A DNA stretch of 64,000 nt from contig NZ_JAMOKG010000001.1 in NCBI RefSeq assembly GCF_023656565.1, positions 440,456 to 504,455 of the forward strand, written 5' to 3'. This document shows positions 18,543 to 27,410 of the stretch, piece by piece (the stretch's first letter is position 1; every line of letters starts with the position of its first letter). The position numbers and the translations under genes were made by a program. The notes beneath the pieces are model-generated. The model had not been told where the DNA came from. It saw nothing but the letters and a program-made list of their open reading frames with translations, and made no database searches. The DNA is from Flavobacterium tyrosinilyticum. GTDB taxonomy: Bacteria > Bacteroidota > Bacteroidia > Flavobacteriales > Flavobacteriaceae.

Positions 18543-18738
18543 ACTTTTTGATAAAAAAAAATCATTTTTTTTGATTTTTTTTACATTAAAACCTGCGCCA
18601 ACACCAAAACCACCTCATAGCCAATACATTACTTTTCACTTAAGCTTTTGTAGAATTTTTTGTTAATGCTCGTTTCTTTAAGTAAAAAAACATTTTCTTT
18701 GTAGGATAGAAAAACATTCAAATTTTTAACACCTAAAT

Positions 18739-21700
18739 ATGGCACAATTCAATTTCAATAAATGGAATACAATTATTGGTTGGTTTGCATTTGCAATCGC
18801 TTTAATAACTTATACATTAACAGTAGAACCTACAATGAGCTTTTGGGATTGCGGAGAATATATTGCTACCGCAGCTAAACTTGAAGTAGGTCACCCACCG
18901 GGAGCTCCACTTTTCCAGATGATGGGTGCATTTTTTGCAATGTTTGCAATAGATGCTCAACATGTAGCTCTAATGGTCAACATGATGTCTGTTTTCTCTA
19001 GCGCATTTACCATATTATTTATGTTCTGGTCATCTTCTATGATTTTGAAAAAGATTGTGGCTCGTTTTACAGAAATTGACCAAAATAATTCGATTGTTAT
19101 TTTAGGAAGCTCTTTTGTTGGAGCTTTGGCTTATACGTTTTCTGATAGTTTTTGGTTTAACGCAGTAGAAGCCGAAGTTTATGCAATGGCATCTTTATTA
19201 ATCGCATTGCTTTTCTGGCTTGGTTTACGTTGGGAGCAAGACATGGACAAACCAAAAGGAAACAAATGGCTTTTAATTATTTCTTTGGTTATTGGTCTTT
19301 CGTTTGGAGTTCACTTCATGGCTCTTTTGACTATTCCTTCTATTGGATTCTTATATTATTTCAAACACTACGAAAAAGTTACCATAAAAAACTTCCTTAT
19401 TGCCAATGTAGTTGTTATCGGAATCTTGTTATTTATTTTTAAATTACTTCTTCCATTGACTATGGCATTTTTCGGAAAAACCGAAATCTTCATGGTGAAT
19501 AGCATGGGACTTCCATTCAATTCAGGGACTATCTTTGTTGCATTAGTATTTATTGCGTTTTTCTATTTTGGATTAAAATACACGAGACAAAAAGGTTTGA
19601 TATTCTATAACACTATTATATTATGTGTTTTATTCATCCTGATTGGTTTCTCAACTTGGTTAATGCTTCCTGTTCGTGCAAATGCGAATACTGTTATTAA
19701 CGAAAACAAACCATCAGATGCTACTGAGGTTTTAGCTTATTACAATCGTGAGCAATATGGTGTAAATCCTTTGTTTTACGGACCTCAATACACGGAACTT
19801 TTTGCTGGACTTGATGCTAAAACTCCTTATTTAGACAAAAAACCAAACTACGAAAGAGATTATAAAACTGGTAAATATATTATTACCAACAATTATAAAA
19901 ATGCAGAACAAAATTCTGACGACAACCAGAAAGCCATTCTGCCAAGAATGTGGAGCACAGAAACAGGCCACATTCAAAACTATATCAACTTTACAAATCC
20001 TCCGAAGTTCCGAATCAATCCTAATTACAATTATGATGAAGATTTGGCAAAATACGGAATCGATGCTAGCCAATTAAGCGAAGATGAATACAATAAAGCT
20101 ACGGCTCAATTGCGTAATGAAGTTGAAAAAACAGTTTCTGAGTTTAGAAAAGCTTACGCTCAAAAACAAATTGACAACGAAGGTTACGTAAAATTCTTAA
20201 GAAGCTACGGCGAGTATTTACTTATCGAAAAACCTTCTACAGCAGACAACTTCAGTTTTATGTTTGAATACCAATTTGGATATATGTACTGGAGATATTT
20301 AATGTGGAATTTTGTTGGACGCCAAAACGATGTTCAAGGTAAATACGATAATCTTGACGGAAACTGGATTAGCGGAATCAAAGCTTTAGATTCTGTTCAT
20401 TTAGGTTCTCAAGACAATTTACCTTCTGATGTATTAAATAACAAAGGGCGTAATGTTTATTATTTCCTTCCGTTTATTTTAGGATTAATTGGTATTATGT
20501 ACCATGCCAACAAAGACTTGAAGAGTTTCTATGTTCTTCTGGCTTTGTTTTTATTTACAGGAATTGCACTAAAAATATATTTAAATGAAAGACCTTTTGA
20601 ACCTCGTGAAAGAGATTATGCTCTTGTAGGTTCCTTCTATGTCTTTGCCATCTGGATCGGATTTGGTGTTTATTCACTTTATGAAAGTTTGCAGAAATAC
20701 TTGGCTCCAAAAATTGCAGGTCCAGTAATTATCGCTGGAAGTTTATTGGCAGCTCCTGTTTTAATGGCTTCTCAAAACTGGGATGATCATGATAGATCTG
20801 GAAGATATACAGCAGTTGCTATGGCAAAAGCTTATTTAAGTTCTTGCGATAAAGATGCTATTTTATTTACCATTGGAGACAATGACACCTTCCCTCTTTG
20901 GTACGCGCAGGAAATTGAGCATTTTAGAACCGATGTGAAGATTGTAAATACAAGTTTATTTATGACAGATTGGTACATTGATCAAATGAAAGCGAAGTCT
21001 TACGAGTCAAATCCGTTGCCAATTTCTTTTGTACATAGCCAATATGTGGGAGATAATTTGGATTACACAGCTTACATCCAGAAAATTGATACACGCTGGA
21101 ATATTAAAGATTTTATCGACTTCATCAAAAACCCTAAATCGACTGTTGGTTTACAAAACGGACAAACTATCCATTTCTACCCAACAAACAAGATTAGAGT
21201 GAATGTTGACAAAAACACTATTATCCAAAATAAAGTAGTTAACCCTAAATATTACGATTCTATTGTTCCTTATTTAGACATTGATATCAAAGGAAGCGCA
21301 TTATACAAAAACCGTTTAATGATGCTTGATATCTTAGCAAATAACAACTGGAAAAGACCAATCTATTTTAGTGGTGGTGCTTTTGATGATGAAGATTATT
21401 TATGGTTAAAAGATTATCTGCAATTGGACGGAATGGTTTATAAATTAGTTCCGGTTAAAAACACTCCTTCTAAAGATGGCGGACCATTAGATATGGGACA
21501 AATTGATGCAGATAAAATGTACGATATTGTAATGAAATGGGATTGGGGTAATAGCGAAAGCGAAAAAATCTATCACGATCCTGAAACTAGAAGAAACAGT
21601 ATTACATACCGTACCAATCTTTCGAGATTAATGAATCAGCTTATTGCTGAAGGGAAAATTGACAAAGCTAAAAATGTAATCAATTTAGCAATGACCAAAA

Positions 21701-22020
21701 TGCCTTTGGACAAATATGGTTATTATTCACTAGTTGAAGCTTTTGGAGACGGCTATTATAAAGTTGGCGAAAAAGCTAAGGCGCAAGATCTTTTAAATAA
21801 ATTAGTTCAGAAATATAAAGAGAATCTAAACTATTACAGCACATTGCCTCCTTCTGACCAAACTTCTTTAGCAGTAGACATTATTACTGATATTGAACGT
21901 TACAGAAGCTTGCTACACGTAATGGATGATAATAAAGACACTGCTTTTTACAACCAGCACAAAACTACGTTTAACACTTATGTAAATGTTTTTGAGCGTT
22001 TTGGACGTGAAAAAGAATAA
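18739..22020 (+). CDS. DUF2723 membrane protein, probable lipid-linked-sugar glycosyltransferase
   Basis: A 1093-residue inner-membrane protein. The N-terminus carries the DUF2723 signature (PTMSFWDCGEYIATAAKLEV, then GHPPGAPLFQMMG) with acidic residues between the first helices, as in GT-C glycosyltransferases. About ten to twelve hydrophobic segments are followed by a soluble C-terminal region of about 450 residues with helical-repeat character. The family is related to the eukaryotic TMEM260 O-mannosyltransferase, so protein O-glycosylation is the best guess; the substrate is inferred, not seen. It is monocistronic, ends at a perfect terminator, and no glycan genes lie nearby. Confidence 0.88.
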   Translation: MAQFNFNKWNTIIGWFAFAIALITYTLTVEPTMSFWDCGEYIATAAKLEVGHPPGAPLFQMMGAFFAMFAIDAQHVALMVNMMSVFSSAFTILFMFWSSSMILKKIVARFTEIDQNNSIVILGSSFVGALAYTFSDSFWFNAVEAEVYAMASLLIALLFWLGLRWEQDMDKPKGNKWLLIISLVIGLSFGVHFMALLTIPSIGFLYYFKHYEKVTIKNFLIANVVVIGILLFIFKLLLPLTMAFFGKTEIFMVNSMGLPFNSGTIFVALVFIAFFYFGLKYTRQKGLIFYNTIILCVLFILIGFSTWLMLPVRANANTVINENKPSDATEVLAYYNREQYGVNPLFYGPQYTELFAGLDAKTPYLDKKPNYERDYKTGKYIITNNYKNAEQNSDDNQKAILPRMWSTETGHIQNYINFTNPPKFRINPNYNYDEDLAKYGIDASQLSEDEYNKATAQLRNEVEKTVSEFRKAYAQKQIDNEGYVKFLRSYGEYLLIEKPSTADNFSFMFEYQFGYMYWRYLMWNFVGRQNDVQGKYDNLDGNWISGIKALDSVHLGSQDNLPSDVLNNKGRNVYYFLPFILGLIGIMYHANKDLKSFYVLLALFLFTGIALKIYLNERPFEPRERDYALVGSFYVFAIWIGFGVYSLYESLQKYLAPKIAGPVIIAGSLLAAPVLMASQNWDDHDRSGRYTAVAMAKAYLSSCDKDAILFTIGDNDTFPLWYAQEIEHFRTDVKIVNTSLFMTDWYIDQMKAKSYESNPLPISFVHSQYVGDNLDYTAYIQKIDTRWNIKDFIDFIKNPKSTVGLQNGQTIHFYPTNKIRVNVDKNTIIQNKVVNPKYYDSIVPYLDIDIKGSALYKNRLMMLDILANNNWKRPIYFSGGAFDDEDYLWLKDYLQLDGMVYKLVPVKNTPSKDGGPLDMGQIDADKMYDIVMKWDWGNSESEKIYHDPETRRNSITYRTNLSRLMNQLIAEGKIDKAKNVINLAMTKMPLDKYGYYSLVEAFGDGYYKVGEKAKAQDLLNKLVQKYKENLNYYSTLPPSDQTSLAVDIITDIERYRSLLHVMDDNKDTAFYNQHKTTFNTYVNVFERFGREKE

Positions 22021-22046
22021 ATAATATACGTAAATCTTACTTATTA

Positions 22047-22087
22047 AAAAAATGCAGCGCTGTTTGATAAATAGCGCTGCATTTTTT
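22047..22087 (+). terminator. Terminator of the DUF2723 gene
   Basis: A 15-bp stem (AAAAAATGCAGCGCT with its complement) around an 11-nt loop, ending in TTTTTT, 26 bp past the stop. Confidence 0.9.
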
Positions 22088-22117
22088 AATTTTATACTAT
22101 TATAATTTTAATTCAAA

Positions 22118-22759
22118 ATGGGCTTCTATTGGGTAAAAACTAACGCATTTATCAAAAAGGTATTTTCTAAATATTGCTGGGATATTCCTAACAACGAAAA
22201 GAAAATTTACCTCACTTTTGATGATGGGCCTACTCCAGAAATTACAGACTGGGTTTTATCTGAATTAAAAAAATTTGATGCTAAAGCTACTTTCTTCTGT
22301 ATCGGAAAAAACATCAAAGCTAATCTGGCTTTGTTTGACAAGTTAATTACCGACGGACATTCAATTGGAAACCATACCATGAATCATGTTAATGGATGGA
22401 AAAGCCACACGAATGAATATATTGAAAATGTACAAAACTGCGCCGCTATTTTAGACGAGCAAGAGAAAACCCCTCATCGTTTATTATTCCGTCCTCCTTA
22501 CGGAAAAATCAAAAAAGCGCAATCTAAAATCCTTAGAAGTTTAGGATATAAAATAGTAATGTGGGATGTTTTAAGTGCCGATTTTGATCAAAGCATTACG
22601 CCAGAAAAATGTCTTGAAAACGTAACAAAAAATGTAAAATCAGGTAGCGTAATTGTTTTTCATGACAGTATTAAGGCTTCTCCAAATTTAAGATTTGCCC
22701 TGCCTAGAACACTGCATTTTTTAAAAGAAAACGGATATAAGTTTGATATTATTCACTAA
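22118..22759 (+). CDS. Polysaccharide deacetylase family protein (NodB domain)
   Basis: A 213-residue NodB-type carbohydrate esterase. The five motifs are visible: TFDDGP (catalytic Asp-Asp), the metal-binding H-x3-H in SIGNHTMNHV, RPPYGK, the DVLSADFD segment, and IVFHDS near the C-terminus. No clear signal peptide is seen, although the first 15 residues (MGFYWVKTNAFIKKV) are basic. Members remove N-acetyl groups from peptidoglycan or other glycans; the target is not evident. It lies convergent with the thioredoxin-like gene. Confidence 0.92.
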   Translation: MGFYWVKTNAFIKKVFSKYCWDIPNNEKKIYLTFDDGPTPEITDWVLSELKKFDAKATFFCIGKNIKANLALFDKLITDGHSIGNHTMNHVNGWKSHTNEYIENVQNCAAILDEQEKTPHRLLFRPPYGKIKKAQSKILRSLGYKIVMWDVLSADFDQSITPEKCLENVTKNVKSGSVIVFHDSIKASPNLRFALPRTLHFLKENGYKFDIIH

Positions 22760-22782
22760 ATAACATCAATTAAAGAAGTTAT

Positions 22783-23085
22783 TTAGACATTAAATTGTTC
22801 CTGAACAATTCCGATAATAGTATTAGCATCAAGCTCTCCAGATTGTCTCCAGATCATTTGTCCTTCTTTGTAAATCATTAAGGTTGGAAGTCCTTTAATA
22901 CGAAGTGCTTCTGCGAGTTCCTGATTTTTATCTACATCAATTTTGATTACTTTGGCTTTATCGCCAAGCGCAGCCGCTACGTCCTTAATAACAGGATGCA
23001 TAGAAACCGAAGATTCATTCCAATCTGTGTAAAAATCAATTAACACTGGAACTTGGGCATTTATTAGTTCTCCAAATTTTGACAT
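22783..23085 (-). CDS. Thioredoxin-fold protein lacking the CxxC active site
   Basis: A 100-residue protein with a complete thioredoxin fold pattern: VLIDFYTDW, KVIKIDVDKN, the cis-Pro loop IKGLPTLMIYK and a C-terminal helix. Where thioredoxins have WCGPC this protein has WNESS, so both redox cysteines are missing. No other cysteine occurs in the protein. It cannot act as a dithiol oxidoreductase; a binding or scaffold role is more likely. The preserved cis-Pro loop argues against a decayed gene. A -7-like box (TACATTTG, 23137-23144 minus strand) lies about 50 bp upstream. Confidence 0.9.
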   Translation of the reverse strand: MSKFGELINAQVPVLIDFYTDWNESSVSMHPVIKDVAAALGDKAKVIKIDVDKNQELAEALRIKGLPTLMIYKEGQMIWRQSGELDANTIIGIVQEQFNV

Positions 23086-23158
23086 AAAACCAAAAATTTA
23101 AGTTTTTTAAATCTCTTAAAAGAAATAAATATTATACAAATGTAGCATTTTTAACGAA

Positions 23159-24394
23159 TTAAGCGACATTACGGCCTTTTTTTAGTTCAATTACTGTTAT
23201 TTCAGGCATAATTCCAACTCGTCCTGGATAAGCGTGAAAACCAAATCCGCGGTTAACATAAACGTATTTTCCGACGTTTTCGTACAAACCTGCCCACTGT
23301 TTATAAATGTATTGTGCCAAACTCCATTTAAAATAACCTGGAATTTCAATTCCAAACTGCATACCATGGGTATGGCCAGCAAAAGTCAGATGAAAATTCT
23401 TTGGATGGTCTTTAATTTCAGCATCCCAATGGCTCGGATCATGGCTCATTAAAACTTTAAAATCGTCTTGATGCACATTTTCTGAAGCTTTATTTAAATC
23501 ACCTGCTTTTTTAAAATTCACTCCCCAATTCTCTACTCCAATCAAAGCGATTTTATCATTTCCTTTTTGAATATAAGTATGCTCATTCAACATTAATTTA
23601 AAACCAATCTGACCATAAAGGTCTTTAATCGCCTTAAAATTTTCGTCTTTTTCTTTTTCAGAAGGCCATGTTACGTATTCGCCATAATCATGATTTCCTA
23701 AAACCGCAAACTTACCGTATTTATACTCTTTAATGCGATTAAAAGTTTCCAGCCAAGGATGCATTTCTTTAGCGTGCGTATTTACAATATCTCCTGTAAA
23801 CAAAATCAAATCTGATTCTTGTGTATTGATCAAATCAATAGCATAATTAATTTTTTCTGGATTATCAAAACTTCCGCTGTGAACATCAGAAATCTGCGTG
23901 ATTTTAAACCCGTCAAAAGCATCTGGAAGATCTGGAAAAAATATGGTTTGTTTGATTACTTTGAAATTATATTTCCCTTCAAAAATTCCGTAAATAATAG
24001 AAAGAAATGGAATTGCAGCCAAACCTAAAGCGATCTGACTTACAAATTTTCTTCTGTCGGGCATCATCTCCTTTCGCGGAGTATTGTAAACAAAATAATT
24101 CAGTATACTGGCCCCTACTCTAATAATATCCTCGCCAAACATTATTAATGTCAGTACAATTTTTGGCACATATACGACAAGCATCAAACCTGTAGTAAAC
24201 ATAAATTGCCTAGTCTGACCAACTGATCGGTCTACCTGCGAAAAAGAATAGATAATAAAAATTAAAACCAGCAAGCTTATAACTTGATAGCCAATCAAAA
24301 CCCAACGTGCTTTGATTAAAGTTCGAAAAGCCTGATAAGAATAGAACTCAATAAATAATAAAAGAGCGCATAGAATTATAAAACGAAAGATCAT
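23159..24394 (-). CDS. Membrane-anchored metallophosphoesterase
   Basis: A 411-residue protein. The first 150 residues hold about four hydrophobic helices, followed by a calcineurin-like phosphoesterase domain. The metal-binding motifs are ISDVHSGSF (D-x-H), LFTGDIVN (GD), GNHDYGE (GNHD), and AGHTHGMQFG. The layout resembles YkuE/YaeI-type phosphodiesterases, which can act on lipid-linked phosphates, but the substrate here is unknown. It stands alone, in the same direction as the thioredoxin-like gene, with a 73-bp gap. Confidence 0.92.
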   Translation of the reverse strand: MIFRFIILCALLLFIEFYSYQAFRTLIKARWVLIGYQVISLLVLIFIIYSFSQVDRSVGQTRQFMFTTGLMLVVYVPKIVLTLIMFGEDIIRVGASILNYFVYNTPRKEMMPDRRKFVSQIALGLAAIPFLSIIYGIFEGKYNFKVIKQTIFFPDLPDAFDGFKITQISDVHSGSFDNPEKINYAIDLINTQESDLILFTGDIVNTHAKEMHPWLETFNRIKEYKYGKFAVLGNHDYGEYVTWPSEKEKDENFKAIKDLYGQIGFKLMLNEHTYIQKGNDKIALIGVENWGVNFKKAGDLNKASENVHQDDFKVLMSHDPSHWDAEIKDHPKNFHLTFAGHTHGMQFGIEIPGYFKWSLAQYIYKQWAGLYENVGKYVYVNRGFGFHAYPGRVGIMPEITVIELKKGRNVA

Positions 24395-24476
24395 TTAATT
24401 TATAGTTTTAAACAAAGTAACAAAGAATGAAAATTCTATTTCTTTTTATTATAAAAAATTTAACGCTGTTAAAATA

Positions 24477-24507
24477 AAAAAGCTGAAAGATGGCTCTTTC
24501 AGCTTTA
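24477..24507 (-). terminator. Terminator of the small Lys/Ala-rich protein gene
   Basis: A 10-bp stem AGCTGAAAGA / TCTTTCAGCT with a 4-nt loop, followed by a T-run on the minus strand, 48 bp past the stop at 24555. Confidence 0.8.
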
Positions 24508-24554
24508 ACCTACCAACCTTTAAAACTATTTACTCTAAGACCTAAAGTCTTGTT

Positions 24555-24755
24555 TTATTTTGCTTTTGGAGCTTCTGTTTTTGCAGCTTCTGCTTTTTTC
24601 TCCCCTTTAGCTTTTTTGTCTGCTTTCTTTTCTGCTTTTTTATCGTGTTTAGCAGCTTTCACTTCTTTCGTTTGCGTTGGCGCTGGAGTTGTTTGTGCGT
24701 TTACCATTGAGAATGTTCCTAAAACTGCTACTGCTAAAATTGCTAATTTTTTCAT
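24555..24755 (-). CDS. Small secreted Lys/Ala-rich protein (Asr-like composition)
   Basis: A 66-residue protein with a good signal peptide (MKKLAILAVAVLGTFSMVNA, cleavage before QTTPAP). The mature part of about 46 residues is almost only Lys, Ala, Thr, Glu and Pro, with one His and no Cys or aromatic residue. It has no family I recognise. Its composition resembles the acid-shock protein Asr of enterobacteria, which is also small, exported and basic. It lies 104 bp downstream of the histidine kinase stop. Its promoter box is shared with the similar gene at 27059-27286 on the other side of the two-component system. Confidence 0.8.
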   Translation of the reverse strand: MKKLAILAVAVLGTFSMVNAQTTPAPTQTKEVKAAKHDKKAEKKADKKAKGEKKAEAAKTEAPKAK

Positions 24756-24797
24756 GACTTTAATTTTTTATGATTGTTTATTTTCATTTTTACAAGT

Positions 24798-24832
24798 CAA
24801 AGATATAATCGCAAAATGAAGACAAAATGAAG
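24798..24832 (-). promoter_or_regulatory. Promoter and 11-bp-period direct repeat of the small protein gene
   Basis: Minus-strand TATCTTTG (24798-24805) is a -7 box. Upstream, plus-strand ATGAAG occurs at 24816-24821 and 24827-24832, i.e. CTTCAT-N5-CTTCAT on the coding strand, the 11-bp phasing typical of OmpR-family binding sites. The near repeat is 10 nt from the -7 box. A TTG at 24823-24825 falls inside the repeat. Confidence 0.6.
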
Positions 24833-24859
24833 AAAAAGTCTTACAGAAAATTTTAACTT

Positions 24860-26188
24860 TTAATTGGCTTTTTCAAACAACAACGTAAAAGTTGTCCCTT
24901 GGCTTAAAGCCGATTTAACTTTGATTTGAATATGATGAAAAGAAGCAATACTTTGTGCAATTGCAAGTCCTAGCCCCTGCCCTTCTTGATCTGAATTAAT
25001 TCTCGCAAAACGACTAAATATTTTCTCAAGTTGCGATTCGTCCATTCCTATTCCTGAATCTTTTACCGAAATAAAATAATGCTCCTCTACAAAACCGTCT
25101 TCTATAATTATTTTTCCTTCGGGCTTATTGTATTTTATAGCATTGGTTACGAGATTATAGATAAGAATATGGACTAAGGTTTTATTTCCTATAAAAACAA
25201 AATTATTTTCCATTTCGTTCATAAACTGAATATCTTTATCCTCAATTCGATCCTGAAGATCTTCCTGCAAATCAGCAACAATCTCTCTAAGATTGATTTC
25301 TTCATTTGCTTCATATTGATTATTATCTATTCTAGAAATCAACAGTAAATTATTAATGATTTTTTTCAGCATATCTAATGTCTTCAACGAACCTGCAATC
25401 TTATCAATTGCATGATCATCCAAAGATTCATTCTGCAACAAGTTTTCAAGTTTGTTTTTAAGCAGTGCAATTGGCGTAAGAAGTTCATGTGAAACATTCG
25501 AAATAAACTGTTTTTCCTTTTTAAAAACCTCCGTGATTCTATCCATCATTTGATTTAAAACAAAATCCAATTCTCTAAAATCTCTTGAAGTTGCTTTTAT
25601 TGGAGTATGATCAAATGTTTCTGGCTCGTTTACACGCCTGATTTTGGTATCGATAATTTTGTAAAATGGCTTTAAAAGATATTCGATATAAAAAGTATCG
25701 GCCAAAAAAGTAATCAGAAGAATTACCACAAAAACAATGATAATGAAAAGTTTAATTGCAAAAGTCAGATCATTAACCTCGCTCAAACTACTTCCTATTT
25801 CAAGCTGATAATCTTCGCCTTCATATGTAAAATGATGCTGCAGGATTCGATACTCGCTTTCTTCTCCTTCTATTTTTCTATATTCGTTACTGAAAGTTGT
25901 TTTTTTCTGATGTGGTTTTATAGAAACTCTGGATAAAACCAAAAATTCACTGTGAAGTGTCGAAAACTCAGAAAAAGCATCGGTTGAATCGTCTGGATTT
26001 TCTATAAAATCATTTATTTCTTCCTTATTCAGATGTTCAATAAATTTTTTCTTTTTCTCTAGCAGTGTATTATTAATGTGATGGTACACCACATTTTCTA
26101 CCAAAATTGGAAGCATTAGCCATAAAACCAAAATGACCAGCAATCTGGTCAAGGCGTTAAAAATAGCTAATTGATGTTTTATTTTCAC
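24860..26188 (-). CDS. Two-component sensor histidine kinase
   Basis: A 442-residue inner-membrane kinase. Helix 1 (about residues 10-32) and helix 2 (about 145-167) flank a roughly 110-residue extracytoplasmic sensor region with many acidic and His residues. A linker and dimerisation domain follow, with the phosphoacceptor His in SNVSHELLTPIALLKNKL. The catalytic domain has N box YNLVTNAIKYN, G1 KDSGIGMD, F box and G2 GQGLGLAIAQS. It is translated 10 bp after the response regulator. The signal is unknown; two small cationic secreted proteins flank the pair. Confidence 0.95.
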   Translation of the reverse strand: MKIKHQLAIFNALTRLLVILVLWLMLPILVENVVYHHINNTLLEKKKKFIEHLNKEEINDFIENPDDSTDAFSEFSTLHSEFLVLSRVSIKPHQKKTTFSNEYRKIEGEESEYRILQHHFTYEGEDYQLEIGSSLSEVNDLTFAIKLFIIIVFVVILLITFLADTFYIEYLLKPFYKIIDTKIRRVNEPETFDHTPIKATSRDFRELDFVLNQMMDRITEVFKKEKQFISNVSHELLTPIALLKNKLENLLQNESLDDHAIDKIAGSLKTLDMLKKIINNLLLISRIDNNQYEANEEINLREIVADLQEDLQDRIEDKDIQFMNEMENNFVFIGNKTLVHILIYNLVTNAIKYNKPEGKIIIEDGFVEEHYFISVKDSGIGMDESQLEKIFSRFARINSDQEGQGLGLAIAQSIASFHHIQIKVKSALSQGTTFTLLFEKAN

Positions 26189-26198
26189 AAGAATCGAT

Positions 26199-26873
26199 TT
26201 ATTCGTTTATACGATAACCAACATTTCGAACCGTTTCAAACCAATCTATAGCAGTATGCTTATCCAGTTTTTTTCGAAGGTTACGAACATGCACATCTAT
26301 AAAATTAGAGTCAGAATTAACTTCTAGAATATCGCCCCAAATATGCTCTGTTAATTGCAATCTGGTAATAACACGATTTTTATTGAGAACCAAATACTGA
26401 AAGATATCAAATTCTTTTTTGGTAAGACTAATTGGCTGATCGCTAAAGCTCACCTTATAATCCTGAAGCTGCAATAGAAAACCATGAATGCTTAAATTGT
26501 TTAAAGTAAAACCATGAATTCTGCGAACTACGGCAAACATTCTTGCTGCCAATTCTGTCAAAGCAAAAGGTTTGGTCAAATAATCATCAGCACCCAAATG
26601 CAGTCCATTTATTCTATCATCCAATTCTCCGCGGGCAGTAAGAACAATTACCGCAATTTTCGATTTTGTTTTTCTAATTGCCTGCAAAACCTCAAAACCA
26701 TCACCATCGGGCAACCCAAGATCTAAAAGCATAACATCGTAATCATTGCTTCCAAATTCTTCAAGAGCTTCGGCACAATTATTTGCAATTTTGCAAATAT
26801 ATCCTGCGTTACATAAAAAATCGTAGACCTCTACGGCAAGTTCCTTATTATCTTCAACAATTAAAACATTCAT
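26199..26873 (-). CDS. OmpR/PhoB-family response regulator
   Basis: A 224-residue DNA-binding regulator. The receiver domain has MNVLIVEDN (acidic pocket), the phosphoacceptor Asp in MLLDLGLPDGDGF, and the Lys in LTKPFALTEL. The C-terminal winged helix (QPISLTKKEFDIFQYLVLN and FIDVHVRNLRKKLD) is of OmpR type. I start at the ATG at 26873; a TTG-initiated extension to 26894 would add seven residues before the conserved start. It is paired with the kinase at 24860-26188. The ATGAAG-N5-ATGAAG repeats at both flanking small genes are its candidate targets; I saw none upstream of itself. Confidence 0.95.
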   Translation of the reverse strand: MNVLIVEDNKELAVEVYDFLCNAGYICKIANNCAEALEEFGSNDYDVMLLDLGLPDGDGFEVLQAIRKTKSKIAVIVLTARGELDDRINGLHLGADDYLTKPFALTELAARMFAVVRRIHGFTLNNLSIHGFLLQLQDYKVSFSDQPISLTKKEFDIFQYLVLNKNRVITRLQLTEHIWGDILEVNSDSNFIDVHVRNLRKKLDKHTAIDWFETVRNVGYRINE

Positions 26874-26951
26874 AAGCACAACATTTAAGCGCAATTAAAA
26901 TTAATCAATTATAAAAAATTGAGTAGCATATTATTAAAAAATTAACGAATG

Positions 26952-26980
26952 AAAAAAGCTGATAAATTTCTTCATCAGCT
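26952..26980 (-). terminator. Terminator of the second small Lys/Ala-rich gene
   Basis: Stem AGCTGAT / ATCAGCT with a 10-nt loop, followed by a T-run on the minus strand. It separates the small gene at 27059-27286 from the response regulator, so that gene is not simply the first of the two-component operon. Confidence 0.65.
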
Positions 26981-27058
26981 CCTTCAATCGCATTCTCATA
27001 ATCATTATTCCTGTTTTGCCTTCGTTACAAAGCTTCGAAAACAAAACGAGAGCAATTT

Positions 27059-27286
27059 TTATTTTTTAGCCTTTGCTGTTTCTGGTTTTACAGCTTCTGG
27101 TTTCGCAGTTTCTGTTTTTGTAGCTTCAGTTTTTACTGATTTTGCTTTTTTATCAGATTTGTGTTTAGGGTGTTTGGTTGCTTTTACTTCTTTAGCTGGA
27201 GCTTCTTTTCCATCTTTTGCAGGAAATGCGTGAACCATTGCACTTGTTCCTAAAACTGCTACTAGTAACATTAATAAATTTCTCAT
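27059..27286 (-). CDS. Second small secreted Lys/Ala-rich protein
   Basis: A 75-residue protein with signal peptide MRNLLMLLVAVLGTSAMVHA. The mature part is rich in Lys, Ala, Thr, Glu and Pro and ends in a roughly heptad-like series (KTEATKTETAKPEAVKPETA). It shares signal-peptide wording (VAVLGT) and composition with the protein at 24555-24755, so the two are probably paralogues. It lies upstream of the response regulator in the same direction, with its own terminator between. Function is unknown; an Asr-like envelope or acid-stress role is a guess from composition. Confidence 0.75.
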   Translation of the reverse strand: MRNLLMLLVAVLGTSAMVHAFPAKDGKEAPAKEVKATKHPKHKSDKKAKSVKTEATKTETAKPEAVKPETAKAKK

Positions 27287-27329
27287 GATTTCTAAGATTT
27301 AAGAATTAATAACCTTTTATTTTATACCT

Positions 27330-27364
27330 CAAAATTACCTTCGCAACATGAAGAGAAAATGAAG
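27330..27364 (-). promoter_or_regulatory. Promoter and direct repeat matching the one at 24798-24832
   Basis: Minus-strand TAATTTTG (27330-27337) is the -7 box. Plus-strand ATGAAG at 27348-27353 and 27359-27364 repeats with an 11-bp period, and the near copy is again 10 nt from the -7 box. The stretch around it matches the other site over about 26 bp with three differences. No TTG is seen at the normal -33 distance. Confidence 0.6.
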
Positions 27365-27410
27365 AAATGCCTGAATAAAAATTTTTAACTTGATATTAAC
27401 GCTTTGCGGT

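Noticed and set aside
24490..24819. A 109-residue plus-strand frame opposite the small Lys/Ala-rich gene
   Set aside because: The minus-strand gene has a signal peptide, promoter and terminator; the other frame is the complement of its Lys/Ala codons.
26949..27233. A 94-residue plus-strand frame opposite the second small gene
   Set aside because: It is the same complement effect and it runs through the terminator at 26952-26980.
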